A stretch of 64,000 bases of DNA from an uncultured Clostridia bacterium (GCA_937894675.1 CALCQO010000046.1:1-64000), one strand, 5' to 3'. Counted from the stretch's first letter, positions 43,524 to 53,400 are shown. Numbers and translations are program-made. The notes: generated by a model not told the origin, from the sequence alone.

Positions 43524-44435
43524 TTATCTGACAATGTCATACGGCCAGTTGATGATGCCGCCCAGGTCGTACACCTGGGTGTACCCCATCTGCACCAGCA
43601 GGTTGCTGGCGGTGCGGCTGCGCGCGCCGGAACGGCAATAGACCAGCAGCAGGGCGTTTTTGTCCGGGTAAGCCTGTCCGATTCTGTTCTGCAGTTCATC
43701 CAGCGGCAGGTTGACGGCTTCGGGCAGATGTCCGTCCCTGTATTCGGCAGGGGTGCGCACATCCAGATAAACGGCGGCAGGGTTTTCCTGCTTTAGCTGC
43801 AGGGCGTCTTTGGGGGTAATCGTTCGGTACTGTGCTTTCAACTCTTCGGTCTCCTGTCCAATCTTTTTCGCTTCCTCAAAGGCGGATAACGGGATATGGC
43901 AATAACCGGCGGGGTTTTTCACCAGATAATCCTGATGGTAATCCTCCGCCAGGAAAAAGTTCTGCAGCTCGCCGATTTCAATGTGGAATGCCGCGTGCTT
44001 GGCAGCTTCCTGCTTTGCCAGGTTTTCCACGATGGTCTTGCTGTCTGCGTCATCATAATAGATGCCCGCCTGATATTGGGTGCCCACATCGTTGCCCTGT
44101 TTGTTGGGGGTCAGCGGGTCAACGACGCTGTAATACAATTTCAGCAGCGCCTCTAGCGATACTTCCGCGGGGTTGTAGGTTACCTTGACTGTTTCCCTAT
44201 GCCCGGTATCCCCTTTGATGACCTGTTCATAGGTGGGGTTCTCCAGCGTGCCGTTGGCGTATCCGCTGACAGCGTCCATCACCCCCGGCACCAGCGACAT
44301 CAGGTGTTCAACGCCCCAGAAGCATCCGCCGGCCAGATAAATTGTTTTGTTCATGGTATCTCCTGTGTTTTGCTCCGCGTAAGCGCCCGGTATCAGCATC
44401 AGGGCAGCCAGCAGAAGCGCAAGTGTTTTCTTCAT
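43524..44435 (-). CDS. msrA: MsrA-rhodanese fusion, exported, with internal second start
   Basis: This 303-residue protein has a signal peptide (residues 1-20), MsrA (about 30-190; catalytic Cys38 in GGCFWG, possible resolving Cys179) and a rhodanese domain (about 207-303; DVRTPAEY, active Cys267 in YCRSGARS). MsrA repairs oxidised methionine; the rhodanese may recycle the Cys disulfide or carry sulfur. Two ribosome sites are seen: CAGGAGG before ATG 44435 and AGGAGA (44359-44364) before ATG 44354. The latter gives MNKTIYLAGG, a classic cytoplasmic MsrA start, so both exported and internal forms are possible. Confidence 0.9.
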   Translation of the reverse strand: MKKTLALLLAALMLIPGAYAEQNTGDTMNKTIYLAGGCFWGVEHLMSLVPGVMDAVSGYANGTLENPTYEQVIKGDTGHRETVKVTYNPAEVSLEALLKLYYSVVDPLTPNKQGNDVGTQYQAGIYYDDADSKTIVENLAKQEAAKHAAFHIEIGELQNFFLAEDYHQDYLVKNPAGYCHIPLSAFEEAKKIGQETEELKAQYRTITPKDALQLKQENPAAVYLDVRTPAEYRDGHLPEAVNLPLDELQNRIGQAYPDKNALLLVYCRSGARSRTASNLLVQMGYTQVYDLGGIINWPYDIVR

Positions 44436-44486
44436 GATTTCTCACCTCCTGCAGAGTATACCCGCAGGAGCACCCGCCACTCACCC

Positions 44487-44515
44487 TTGCTTTCTGAAGC
44501 CGCATTTTTTATAAT
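44487..44515 (+). promoter_or_regulatory. Promoter of lspA-rluA
   Basis: TTGCTT (44487-44492), a 17-bp spacer and TATAAT (44510-44515), 26 bp before the lspA start. Confidence 0.7.
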
Positions 44516-44541
44516 GCCAGCAGAATACGAGGGAGGATGGC

Positions 44542-44982
44542 ATGCGCGGTAAACATTGGCTGATGATATCCCTGCTGCTGGCGGCGGCGGATCAGGCGCT
44601 GAAACTGGTTTTCAAGGATGCCCAGGCGGTTGTGCTGCCGGGCGTGTTGGCTCTGCACGGAACGCGCAATACCGGGGCGGCATTCAGCATGCTGTCCGGC
44701 AGCCCCTGGCTTGTCCTTCTCGCCTCCCTGCTGCTGATAGCGGTGCTGGTCATCTTTGCCCATCGGATGCGGCAGCACCGCCTACTGTCCTTCAGCCTGT
44801 CCATGATCTTTGGCGGCGCGCTGGGCAACCTGGCGGACCGGCTGCTTCGCGGCTATGTGGTGGACTACCTGGAACTGCTGTTTGTGCAATTTCCTATCTT
44901 CAACTTTGCAGATATTCTGATTACCCTAGGCGCGGGGCTGACGGCGTTGGCTGTACTGCGCCTGCCGGGGGAGAAGGCATGA
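44542..44982 (+). CDS. lspA: Lipoprotein signal peptidase
   Basis: This 146-residue protein has four membrane helices and the catalytic Asp pair in GNLADRLLRGYVVDYLEL and FNFADILI, plus GTRNTGAAFSML. It cuts signal peptides from prolipoproteins such as the GerMN lipoprotein in this window. Its stop overlaps the next start by ATGA. Confidence 0.96.
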   Translation: MRGKHWLMISLLLAAADQALKLVFKDAQAVVLPGVLALHGTRNTGAAFSMLSGSPWLVLLASLLLIAVLVIFAHRMRQHRLLSFSLSMIFGGALGNLADRLLRGYVVDYLELLFVQFPIFNFADILITLGAGLTALAVLRLPGEKA

Positions 44983-45863
44983 AAATGCTTCAGACAAATG
45001 GCGGGGGCAGGTTGGATGTTGTCGCCTCCGTAGAAGGGCTGACCCGTTCCCGCGCGGCTTCCCTGATTCGTCAGGGGCATGTCAGCGTGAATGGCGTTGT
45101 CATCCTCAAACCATCTCATCAGACGCGGCCAGGGGATACGGTGGAAATCACCCTGCCCGAGGCGGCGGACACCGCCGTGCGGGCGGAGGAAATGCCCCTG
45201 CAAATCCTTTATCAGGATGAGGACATGGCCGTGGTGGTGAAGCCCTGCGGCATGGTGGTGCATCCCGCCAACGGCAACGAGTCAGGTACCCTGGTAAACG
45301 CGCTGCTGTATCATCTGGATGGCCTCAGCGGCATCGGCGGGGAAAAGAGGCCCGGCATTGTCCATCGATTGGATAAAGACACCAGCGGTCTGCTGCTGGT
45401 GGCCAAGAATGACAAGGCACATCTCAGCCTGTCGAGGCAGTTGGCGGATAGAAAGATGGACAAGCACTATTTCGCCGTGGTGGCAGGCACCATGCGGGAA
45501 ACCCAGGGTCTAGCGGACGCCCCCATCGGCAGAAGTCTGAAGGACAGGAAGAAAATGGCGGTGATCGCCTACGGGCGCTCTGCCCAGACCGCATGGTCCG
45601 TGGTTACCCAGTCGCAGGATAGGGCTTTGCTGGATATCAAGCTGATTACCGGGCGCACCCACCAAATCCGCGTCCATATGGCCCATCTCCATCACCCGGT
45701 GCTGGGGGATCCCCTGTACGGGGTAAAGGGTATGCCCAAGGCAGCCAGGCTGATGCTGCACGCCTACGCCCTGCAATGCGTCCATCCTTCCACCGGGGAA
45801 AGCATGCGTTTTGTTTCCCCGCCGGAGGAATCCTTCCGGGTGCCGCCTGGATACATCAAATAA
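44979..45863 (+). CDS. RluA family pseudouridine synthase
   Basis: This 294-residue protein has an S4 RNA-binding domain (residues about 8-60, RSRAASLIRQGHVSVNG) and a catalytic domain with HRLDKDTSGLLLVAK, holding the catalytic Asp, and KLITGRTHQIRVH. It isomerises uridines in rRNA; the RluD-like position after lspA is conserved in Firmicutes, though the modified site is not shown. ATG 44979 overlaps lspA; the frame is open further upstream but only inside lspA. Confidence 0.93.
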   Translation: MKMLQTNGGGRLDVVASVEGLTRSRAASLIRQGHVSVNGVVILKPSHQTRPGDTVEITLPEAADTAVRAEEMPLQILYQDEDMAVVVKPCGMVVHPANGNESGTLVNALLYHLDGLSGIGGEKRPGIVHRLDKDTSGLLLVAKNDKAHLSLSRQLADRKMDKHYFAVVAGTMRETQGLADAPIGRSLKDRKKMAVIAYGRSAQTAWSVVTQSQDRALLDIKLITGRTHQIRVHMAHLHHPVLGDPLYGVKGMPKAARLMLHAYALQCVHPSTGESMRFVSPPEESFRVPPGYIK

Positions 45864-45866
45864 AAT

Positions 45867-45893
45867 ACACCCCGCTTGAGCAAGCGGGGTGTT
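45867..45893. terminator. Bidirectional terminator between rluA and the deacetylase gene
   Basis: ACACCCCGCTTG pairs with CAAGCGGGGTGT over a 2-nt loop, followed by T on the plus strand and A/T on the other. Confidence 0.8.
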
Positions 45894-45907
45894 GTCATCT
45901 ATCTCAG

Positions 45908-46618
45908 TTATTTGGTTACCTTGGGCTGGGGGAGAGGGGTTGTCTTGGTCAGCCCCAGCAGGTCGCTGACGGTTACCATTTCATACCCCCGCTCCTTCAA
46001 TGTGGGCAGTACAGCCTTCAAGGTGCGTAAATCCTTGCGGTTGGAATGCAGCAAGATGATGCTGCCGTTCTTCACTTTGCGCAGGATTTCCTTGGGGTCG
46101 GTGGTATCAATGTCCCACAGCACCACGTGGATGTAGCCAGCGTCTGCCACCGCCTTGGCCAGGGAGGAACGGGTGCCCTTGTGCCGCCCGGCGCCAAAGG
46201 GATAGCGCAGGGTGTTCACAGTGTATTCCTGCCCCAGGGTTTGCGTAAGGTTCTTCTCCATATTGTTTAGCTGCCGCTCCACCCTGTCCCGGGAGAGATC
46301 CTCAAAGCTGATATGGGTGTTGCTGTGGTTGCCGATTTCATGCCCCTCCGCGAGGGCGCGCAGCCAGCTGTCCCGGTTTTCTTCCTTCAGGTTGATGCCG
46401 ATGGGGTACAACGTCAGCTTGATATCATATTCCCTCGCCAGATCCAGAAAATCCGGCAGCATCTCCGGCTCGTACCAGTCATCGATGGTGATGGCGATGC
46501 GCTGCTGTTCCCGATCCCCATTCAGATAGAAGGTAATCAGGGGGTCTGCTGCCTGGGCGGGCAGTATGCCCACCAGCATAACCACTAGGAACACAGCGCA
46601 CAGAAAACGTTTCATCAT
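45908..46618 (-). CDS. Exported polysaccharide deacetylase
   Basis: This 236-residue protein has a signal peptide (residues 1-23) and a NodB domain with the usual motifs: TIDDW (catalytic Asp), GNHSNTH (Zn His pair), RYPFGA, WDIDTTDP and ILLHSN. It should remove acetyl groups from wall polymers such as peptidoglycan or chitin-like glycans. TIDD replaces the more common TFDD. A strong promoter precedes it; tandem ATG codons (46618, 46615) sit behind AAGGATGG. Confidence 0.9.
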   Translation of the reverse strand: MMKRFLCAVFLVVMLVGILPAQAADPLITFYLNGDREQQRIAITIDDWYEPEMLPDFLDLAREYDIKLTLYPIGINLKEENRDSWLRALAEGHEIGNHSNTHISFEDLSRDRVERQLNNMEKNLTQTLGQEYTVNTLRYPFGAGRHKGTRSSLAKAVADAGYIHVVLWDIDTTDPKEILRKVKNGSIILLHSNRKDLRTLKAVLPTLKERGYEMVTVSDLLGLTKTTPLPQPKVTK

Positions 46619-46638
46619 TCAACCATCCTTTCGCACCC

Positions 46639-46667
46639 ATTATAGAAGCATGGGCGGACGCTGTCAA
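46639..46667 (-). promoter_or_regulatory. Promoter of the deacetylase gene
   Basis: On the minus strand consensus TTGACA, a 17-bp spacer and consensus TATAAT, about 20 bp before the start. Confidence 0.8.
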
Positions 46668-46723
46668 ACGACAGCGGTTACGCGAATATACCCTGAAAAC
46701 ACAGGCAAAATACAGGGCAGACG

Positions 46724-46752
46724 TTGCAAGGTGAAGAAAGTTTGTATACAAT
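46724..46752 (+). promoter_or_regulatory. Promoter of glutamate dehydrogenase
   Basis: TTGCAA (46724-46729), a 17-bp spacer and TACAAT (46747-46752), 31 bp before the start codon. Confidence 0.7.
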
Positions 46753-46783
46753 TTCATTGCAATCAATGGAAGGGGGAATGGGT

Positions 46784-48118
46784 ATGAACGCATATGTCAG
46801 CCGCGTGCTGGAAGAACTCAAGAAAAAGAACGCCCACGAAAAGGAATTTTTACAAGCCGCTGAGGAAATGGTTGTTTCCCTCAGCAAGGTATTCGATCAG
46901 CATCCCGAGTATGAGAAGGCCGGCCTGCTGGAGCGCTTTGTCGAGCCGGAGCGGGTCATCCAGTTCCGGGTGCCCTGGACGGATGACGCGGGGAATGTCC
47001 GGGTCAACCGCGCGTACCGCATCCAGTGGAGCAGTTCCATCGGCCCCTACAAGGGCGGCATGCGTTTTCACCCCAGCGTCAACCTGGGCATCCTGAAATT
47101 CCTGGCGATGGAGCAGACGCTGAAAAACTCCCTCACCAGCCTGCCCATGGGCGGCGGCAAGGGCGGGGCGGACTTTGACCCCCATGGCAAAAGCGACGGG
47201 GAAGTCATGCGCTTCTGTCAGAGCCTGATTACCGAATTGTTCCGCCACATCGGCGCGGACCTGGATGTGCCCGCCGGCGATATCGGGGTGGGCGCCCGGG
47301 AAGTCGGCTACATGTACGGCCAGTATAAGCGCATCACCAACCAGTATACAGGCGCTTACACCGGCAAGGGCTTAAGCTTCGGCGGCTCCATCGGCCGCAA
47401 GGAAGCCACGGGTTATGGTCTGTGCTACTTTGTGGAAGCCATGCTGGCCAAACAGGGCGATTCTTTCCAGGGCAAGAAGGTGGTTGTGTCCGGCAGCGGC
47501 AATGTGGCCATCTACGCCGCGGAAAAAGCCATGGAGCTGGGTGCCGCCGTCGTCGCCATGAGCGACAGCGACGGCTACATCACGGATGAGAACGGCATTG
47601 ACTTAAGCCTGGTCAAACAGATCAAGGAAGTGCAGCGCGGGCGCATCTCAGCTTACGCCGAGCAAAAGGGTGCCTATCACCCGGGCAGCGTGGGAATCTG
47701 GAATGTCCCCTGCGACATCGCCCTGCCCTGCGCCACCCAGAACGAGCTGCCCATCGAGGGGGCCAAAGCCCTGGCAGCCAATGGCTGCAAGGTTGTGGCC
47801 GAAGGCGCCAACATGCCCACCACCCCCGATGCAACCACCTTCCTGCAGCAACAAGGCGTGCTGTTTGCCCCGGGCAAAGCGGCCAACGCCGGCGGCGTAT
47901 CCGTCAGCGGCCTGGAGATGAGCCAGAACTCCATGCGCCTGAGCTGGACCCGGGAAGAAGTGGACGAGAAGCTCAAGGGCATCATGGTCAACATTTTCAA
48001 CAATGTGTCCAAAGCCGCCAAACAATACGCCGAGGACGAAAACGACTATGTCACCGGCGCCAACATCGCCGGCTTCCAGAAGGTCGCCGAAGCCATGATG
48101 GCCCAGGGCGTAGTCTGA
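46784..48118 (+). CDS. gdhA: Glutamate dehydrogenase (NADP-type, about 444 residues)
   Basis: This 444-residue protein has the Glu/Leu/Phe/Val dehydrogenase signature with catalytic Lys126 in PMGGGKGG, GYKGGMRFHPSV-like substrate residues (Lys90), and a Rossmann domain with VSGSGNVAIYAAEK. It makes glutamate from 2-oxoglutarate and ammonium, or the reverse. Length and motif context match the NADP-type hexameric enzyme. ATG 46784 is behind AAGGGGGAA; the frame is open upstream but runs through the promoter. Confidence 0.95.
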   Translation: MNAYVSRVLEELKKKNAHEKEFLQAAEEMVVSLSKVFDQHPEYEKAGLLERFVEPERVIQFRVPWTDDAGNVRVNRAYRIQWSSSIGPYKGGMRFHPSVNLGILKFLAMEQTLKNSLTSLPMGGGKGGADFDPHGKSDGEVMRFCQSLITELFRHIGADLDVPAGDIGVGAREVGYMYGQYKRITNQYTGAYTGKGLSFGGSIGRKEATGYGLCYFVEAMLAKQGDSFQGKKVVVSGSGNVAIYAAEKAMELGAAVVAMSDSDGYITDENGIDLSLVKQIKEVQRGRISAYAEQKGAYHPGSVGIWNVPCDIALPCATQNELPIEGAKALAANGCKVVAEGANMPTTPDATTFLQQQGVLFAPGKAANAGGVSVSGLEMSQNSMRLSWTREEVDEKLKGIMVNIFNNVSKAAKQYAEDENDYVTGANIAGFQKVAEAMMAQGVV

Positions 48119-48137
48119 TAAAAGTTCAAATCTGACG

Positions 48138-48167
48138 AGCCGGAGTGCAAACGCACTCCGGCTTTTT
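48138..48167 (+). terminator. Rho-independent terminator after gdhA
   Basis: A perfect 11-bp stem, AGCCGGAGTGC and GCACTCCGGCT, with a 4-nt loop and a TTTTT tail. Confidence 0.9.
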
Positions 48168-48185
48168 CTATGTGTACAGTTTGCT

Positions 48186-48213
48186 ATCCCCGCCATATGC
48201 GGGGATGTTTTCC
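48186..48213 (+). terminator. Second hairpin downstream of gdhA
   Basis: ATCCCCGC and GCGGGGAT pair around CATAT, followed by GTTTTCCTTT; probably a back-up terminator. Confidence 0.55.
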
Positions 48214-48562
48214 TTTACGAATACATGACAAATACAAACATTCTCTTTTTCCCAATGGCAGAAAATTTCTTTTCGTGTCACTCAACATAGTAGGAAAGGC
48301 TGGAAGATGAAGCAATGTGCGGTACTTGTCTTTACTCAATGCACGATACCCCTTGGGCAAGGGCATCTACTACTAAAGTAGTAGATGGAAAAAGTATACT
48401 TTCGTACAATATTCAATTGATACATTTCAAATTAGAATGGCAACAAAGATATAAGGGCAATTTGTCCTTCGGAGATAACCTTACCTCCCAGTCCATGCAA
48501 ACTGACCGACACCAAATGTTGCTTATCGAATCAATTTTTTATTTGGTATGAGGAGGATCAAT
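48214..48562 (+). promoter_or_regulatory. Long A+T-rich leader region before the surface locus
   Basis: This 350-bp stretch holds no convincing gene. It contains a possible 24-codon mini-frame (48307-48381) behind GGAAAGG, a 24-bp palindrome (48364-48387), and two -10-like boxes, TATACT (48395-48400) and TACAAT (48405-48410), without a good -35. A 78-codon open frame (48315-48551) has no ribosome site and no recognisable features. The layout suggests an activator-dependent promoter. Confidence 0.4.
48364..48387. repeat. 24-bp palindrome before the surface locus
   Basis: Arms CATCTACTACT and AGTAGTAGATG are exact complements separated by AA. It sits just upstream of the TATACT -10-like box where a -35 box would be, as expected for a dimeric regulator site. 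Confidence 0.6.
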
Positions 48563-50377
48563 ATGAAACACATCAGCATCATCAACAAAGGCCTGGCGAT
48601 TTTGGTTGCCATCACCATTGTTTTATTGCCGGCTGCAACTAGCCTGGCATCTGACGCACAACCATTGCAGAATATTCTTGGCAGCGCGTATGCCGCGCGG
48701 TCTGTCAGTGTCTCCGGCTCCGCAGGCGCAAACCCTGTCGCTGGAGACTCTGCCCGTTTATCCGCCCATATCAACGGATATGACGGACTCCATTACTCAC
48801 TTACCTGGCAGACCTCTTCAGGCGGCGGATGGTCTGATATAGGGGGAGGCAGCAGCCTGAGCGTGACCCTTAACGCCGGCAATGCCCGCAATGCCTACCG
48901 GATGAAGATTACCATTACCGGCGCTAGCGGCGCCGCTACCCATGGCGTAGTGGAAGACTTCTCCAACAGCGTGACCCCCGCGCCAAACGGCTTAACTGTT
49001 CCCGCGACCCCGGTGCCCCCGCCGCCCGCTGCGACGCCCGCTCCTGTCGTGGAAGCGCCGCCTGCAGAGCAAGCGCCCGTAGAGGTCAAAGCCCCTGCGG
49101 AAGATAAGCCGGCGGACAATCCGTCCAAGGAACAACCGCAAGAAGAGATAAAAATTCCGGAACCCGAAATTCAGCAGCCTGAAAAGGATTTGGCTCCGCC
49201 AACCCAGGAAACCAAGGAACCGGTGATTCCGGATGAGCCTGACGCTGAAAAATCAAATCCCTCGGAGAACCAGACGATTGAAAACCCCAAAGTGGAAGAG
49301 CTTGAGGAATCAGAACCCGAAACAGAGGAAAACTCTGAGCTGGAGCTCGGGGAAGAAATAGCCACCGAGGGAAATCCTGACAAACCTAGTGAAACACCCA
49401 ACCCTGAGGTGCTGGAAAATTCAGATGAAACGCAGGATGAAAACCCTGAACTGCCAGAAAACACAGAACCTGTTTTGCATGATCAGGATGGTTTGAACCA
49501 AGAAACGCCCGCGGATGAACCCTCGGACGAAATAGTAGAACCTGATGCCGAAATAAAGGAAGAGCAGCCTCAAGAAGAGGAGGCTCCTTCAGAAGAGGAA
49601 ATCCCAGGAGACAATACCCCCGATCAGATAGAAGAGCCCAAAGAAGAAACCGGGACTGAACCAGTAACTGAGGACGCGGAAGAATCCGACCTTCCCGACG
49701 AACCCCATCCAAGCATTGATGGGGAAGCGGTAATGGAGGGAGAACCGGAAGCGCTGCCCATCGAGGAAGACCTTCCCACCATTAATGATGAAGAAGAGAT
49801 TCCGCATGAAGAAGCTGCCTTGACAGTGGAAGAGAACTCTGAAGAACTGGCGCTTGAGGTACTGCCCGCTGAGGAGAGCGCAGTTGCCGAGACGGCTCAT
49901 GTCATCCCGGTGGGAACATTGTCAGTAGGCGCGAATGCCTTGTACCTGTATAACGCGCCTTCCGCGGACGCTGACCGCATCACCTTGCTGCAGCCGGATT
50001 CTCTGGTAACGGTGCTCAGCAAGGATGGAACCTGGGCGCACATCTCCCTGGACGGTGTTACCGGTTACCTGCCCCTTGTCAATTTGGTGCCCGCTGTACA
50101 GGATTCGTCTGTACCGCCCGCTGTGTACGCTTGGCTGAACCAGAAAGAGGAAGCGCACTATGGCGATGTCATCAGCCTGGGAGCGCGCATTGTCGGCATG
50201 GAGGGCATGAACTATACCACCGTATGGCAGCACGCGGCCATGAGTGAGAGCGGCGCCGTGATTGGCGCTTGGATTAACCAGGATGGCGCGAACGCATTGC
50301 ATTACTCCTATACATTATCTGAAAGCAACGCATCTTGGGCATGGCGCATCGCCGTGTACCTGAATGAGAACCCCTGA
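48563..50377 (+). CDS. Secreted Glu/Pro-rich protein with Ig-like ends and an SH3-like domain
   Basis: This 604-residue protein has a signal peptide (about residues 1-30), an Ig-like unit (about 45-130; LHYSLTWQTS), a long Pro/Glu-rich acidic linker (about 145-440), an SH3b-like domain (about 450-510; LYLYNAPSADADRITLL, GTWAHISL) and a final unit (about 520-604; MNYTTVWQHA) whose pattern matches the first. No sortase motif or C-terminal helix is present, so release or non-covalent wall binding by SH3b is expected. ATG 48563 follows AGGAGGA. It is the first of three exported-protein genes in a row. Confidence 0.7.
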   Translation: MKHISIINKGLAILVAITIVLLPAATSLASDAQPLQNILGSAYAARSVSVSGSAGANPVAGDSARLSAHINGYDGLHYSLTWQTSSGGGWSDIGGGSSLSVTLNAGNARNAYRMKITITGASGAATHGVVEDFSNSVTPAPNGLTVPATPVPPPPAATPAPVVEAPPAEQAPVEVKAPAEDKPADNPSKEQPQEEIKIPEPEIQQPEKDLAPPTQETKEPVIPDEPDAEKSNPSENQTIENPKVEELEESEPETEENSELELGEEIATEGNPDKPSETPNPEVLENSDETQDENPELPENTEPVLHDQDGLNQETPADEPSDEIVEPDAEIKEEQPQEEEAPSEEEIPGDNTPDQIEEPKEETGTEPVTEDAEESDLPDEPHPSIDGEAVMEGEPEALPIEEDLPTINDEEEIPHEEAALTVEENSEELALEVLPAEESAVAETAHVIPVGTLSVGANALYLYNAPSADADRITLLQPDSLVTVLSKDGTWAHISLDGVTGYLPLVNLVPAVQDSSVPPAVYAWLNQKEEAHYGDVISLGARIVGMEGMNYTTVWQHAAMSESGAVIGAWINQDGANALHYSYTLSESNASWAWRIAVYLNENP

Positions 50378-50424
50378 TCGGCGTCACATAAAGCCGACGA
50401 TACTATAAAGAAAGAGGTATGAAT

Positions 50425-53400
50425 ATGACGCATTCGATCAGAAAAACAATGGCTGTCCTGCTGACATTGGTGCTGCTTCTCAGCAACGTGCCGTTGGTAT
50501 TGGCAAGCCCCTTTCTCACATCCAATGTACTGCGTGTGAGCAATATTATTCCGCCCGAGTATGAGCCGGGCAACAAAGATGAGGAGAGCAACTATGTTGA
50601 GTTAACGGGTCAAAGCCCCAATGATAAGACAATCGCGATCGCGATTTACCAGGAAGACGATGGGGAGCCCGGCATCCCAGTGGGAAGCTACTGGATTGCC
50701 GTTACCCAGCAGCAGGAAAGCGGAACATTCAAGGACATTAAAACTGTTAAAATTAATGGTACCGTGGTATGGCTGGATAATGGAAATTATGCTCCGATTA
50801 TCTACTCAAAACGTATTGCGGAGGAAAACAAGCCCGTACGGTATGCCTACATCAATCTGGGCAGTTACATCCCGCCGGCTACCTTCAGCTTGACGGTTGA
50901 CACCACGGCGGGCGGATACGACATCAAATCGGTTTCAACAGGATTCACATCCATAGGATCGGTGAATGTCTATCATGTATACGGCGGGCAAAGCTACACG
51001 GATACCGCCCAGTCGAAAACCGGATTGAAAATCGATTCAAGGCTGAGCATCAACCGCTGGAATCCGGAAGGTTTTGAATTGACAAAGATTACCGTAACCT
51101 ATCGTGATCAAAAGACGGGAAAAACCGAAACACAAACATTCCCGCCGCAAAACAGCGTCAGTATCAAAATCATTCGCGGTGTGATTGACGTTGTGTTTAC
51201 CTATTCGCCCTCCGGCATCATGATAAGCGGTACTAAAACCTGGAAGGACAACAACAATCGTGACGGTGCCCGGCCGTCAAGCATTACGGTGCTGCTGATG
51301 AACGGAAACACCGTGGTGGACAGGCAGACAGTAACAGGACCTGATTGGAAGTATGTATTTAAAAACCTGCCCAAATACGCTGGCGGCAAAGTGATTACCT
51401 ACACCATCAAGGAAGCGGACGTAGCAGGTTACACATCTGAAACAAGCGGCTACGACCTGATTAACACCCGTACACCTGAATCCATCAGCGTGGAAGGCAA
51501 AAAGACTTGGAATGATAACGAAGATCAGGATGGGATCCGGCCGACTAGCATCATAGTGCAGCTGATGAACGGCAAGAAGATTGTGGATAAAAAGACCGTT
51601 CAGGGGCCGGACTGGACATACTCGTTCACAAACCTCCCCAAGTACGCCTATGGTAAAGAGATTCACTACACCATCAAGGAAGTGTACGTGGAAGGCTACA
51701 CATCCAAAGCCAATGGCTACGACCTGACGAATACGCATATACCGGAGACTATCAAAATACAGGGCACGAAAACCTGGAAGGATAACAACAACCAGGATGG
51801 CGCACGGCCGACAAGCATCACGGTATTGCTGATGAACGGCATCACCGAGGTTGACAGGCAGATAGTAAAAGGACCTGACTGGGAATATACCTTCAAAGAC
51901 CTGCCCAAGTACGCAAACGGCAAGGAGATTCAGTATACCATTGCCGAGGCGGATGTGGCTGGTTACATGTCTGAAGTAAAATACGGCTACAACCTGATCA
52001 ACACCCGCATACCTGAAACCATCAGCGTGGAAGGCAAAAAGACCTGGGATGACAAAGACAACCAGGATGGTATCCGGCCCAGGAGCATCCTTGTGCAGCT
52101 GATGAACGGCAGAAAGGTCGTTGATAAAAAGACCGTTCAAGGACCGGAGTGGACGTACTCCTTTACTGGTTTGCCCAAGTACGCCAATGGAAGAGAGATA
52201 CAGTACACCATCAAAGAAGTGGATGTACCAGGCTACAAAACCAAAGTTGACGGCTACAACCTGATTAATACCCATACGCCTGCAACCACCAAAGTGGAGG
52301 GTATAAAAACCTGGAAGGATCATGACAACCTGGAGGGCTTGAGGCCAGCAAGCATCACCGTGCTGCTGATGAACGGCACCACCGAGGTGGACAGACAAAC
52401 GGTGACAGGACCCGAATGGAAGTATGCTTTCAACAACCTGCCCAAGTACGCTAATGGTAAAGAGACAAAATACACCATCGAGGAAGTAGCCGTGGATGGA
52501 TATGAAACCAAAGTCTACGGCCGAAACCTGGTCAATACCCGTACACCCGAAACCACCAGCGTAAACGGCACCAAGTTCTGGGAGGACAACAACAACCAGG
52601 ACGGCATCCGGCCGACGAGCATCACGGTCAAGCTGATGAACGGCGCAACCGAGGTGGATAGCAAAAAAGTGTACGCTCCCTGGTCATACTCTTTCACCAA
52701 CCTGCCGAAATACAGAAACGGACAGGAGATACAGTACACCATCGAGGAAGTGAACGTAACTGGCTACGAGTCCAAAGCCAACGGCCACGACCTGACGAAC
52801 ACCCATACACCGGAAACCACCAGTGTGAACGGCACCAAGTTCTGGGAAGACAACAACAACCAGGACGGCATCCGGCCGACGAGCATCACGGTCAAACTGT
52901 TGAACGGCACAACAGAGGTGGACAGCAAGGTAGTATCCGAGCCCTGGACCTACTCCTTCACCGAGTTGCCCAAGTACGCAAATGGTCAGGAAATACAGTA
53001 CACCATCGAGGAAGTGGACGTAGACGGCTACGAGTCCAAAGCCAACGGTCACGACCTGACCAACACCCACACACCGGAAACCACCAGCGTAAACGGCACT
53101 AAGTTCTGGGAGGACAACAATAACCAGGACGGCATCCGGCCGACGAGCATCACGGTCAAACTGTTGAACGGCACAACAGAGGTGGACAGCAAGGTAGTAT
53201 CCGAGCCCTGGACCTACTCCTTCACCGAGTTGCCCAAGTACGCAAATGGTCAGGAAATACAGTACACCATCGAGGAAGTGGACGTGGACGGCTACGAGTC
53301 CAAAGCCAACGGCCACGACCTGACGAACACCCATACCCCGGAAACCACAACCTTCCTGGTAGAAAAGGTGTGGGAAGACTTTGAAAACCGGAACAACCTT

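Noticed and set aside
48315..48551. 78-codon open frame before the surface locus
   Set aside because: It has no ribosome site, spans the palindrome and promoter-like boxes, and shows no coding pattern.
51277..52398. 373-codon antisense frame across the Cna_B repeats
   Set aside because: It is periodic only because the repeats underneath are periodic; no start signal is present.
51217..53346. Tandem repeats considered as CRISPR-like or satellite DNA
   Set aside because: The units are 264-270 bp, in frame, and encode conserved Cna_B folds; there are no short direct repeats with unique spacers.
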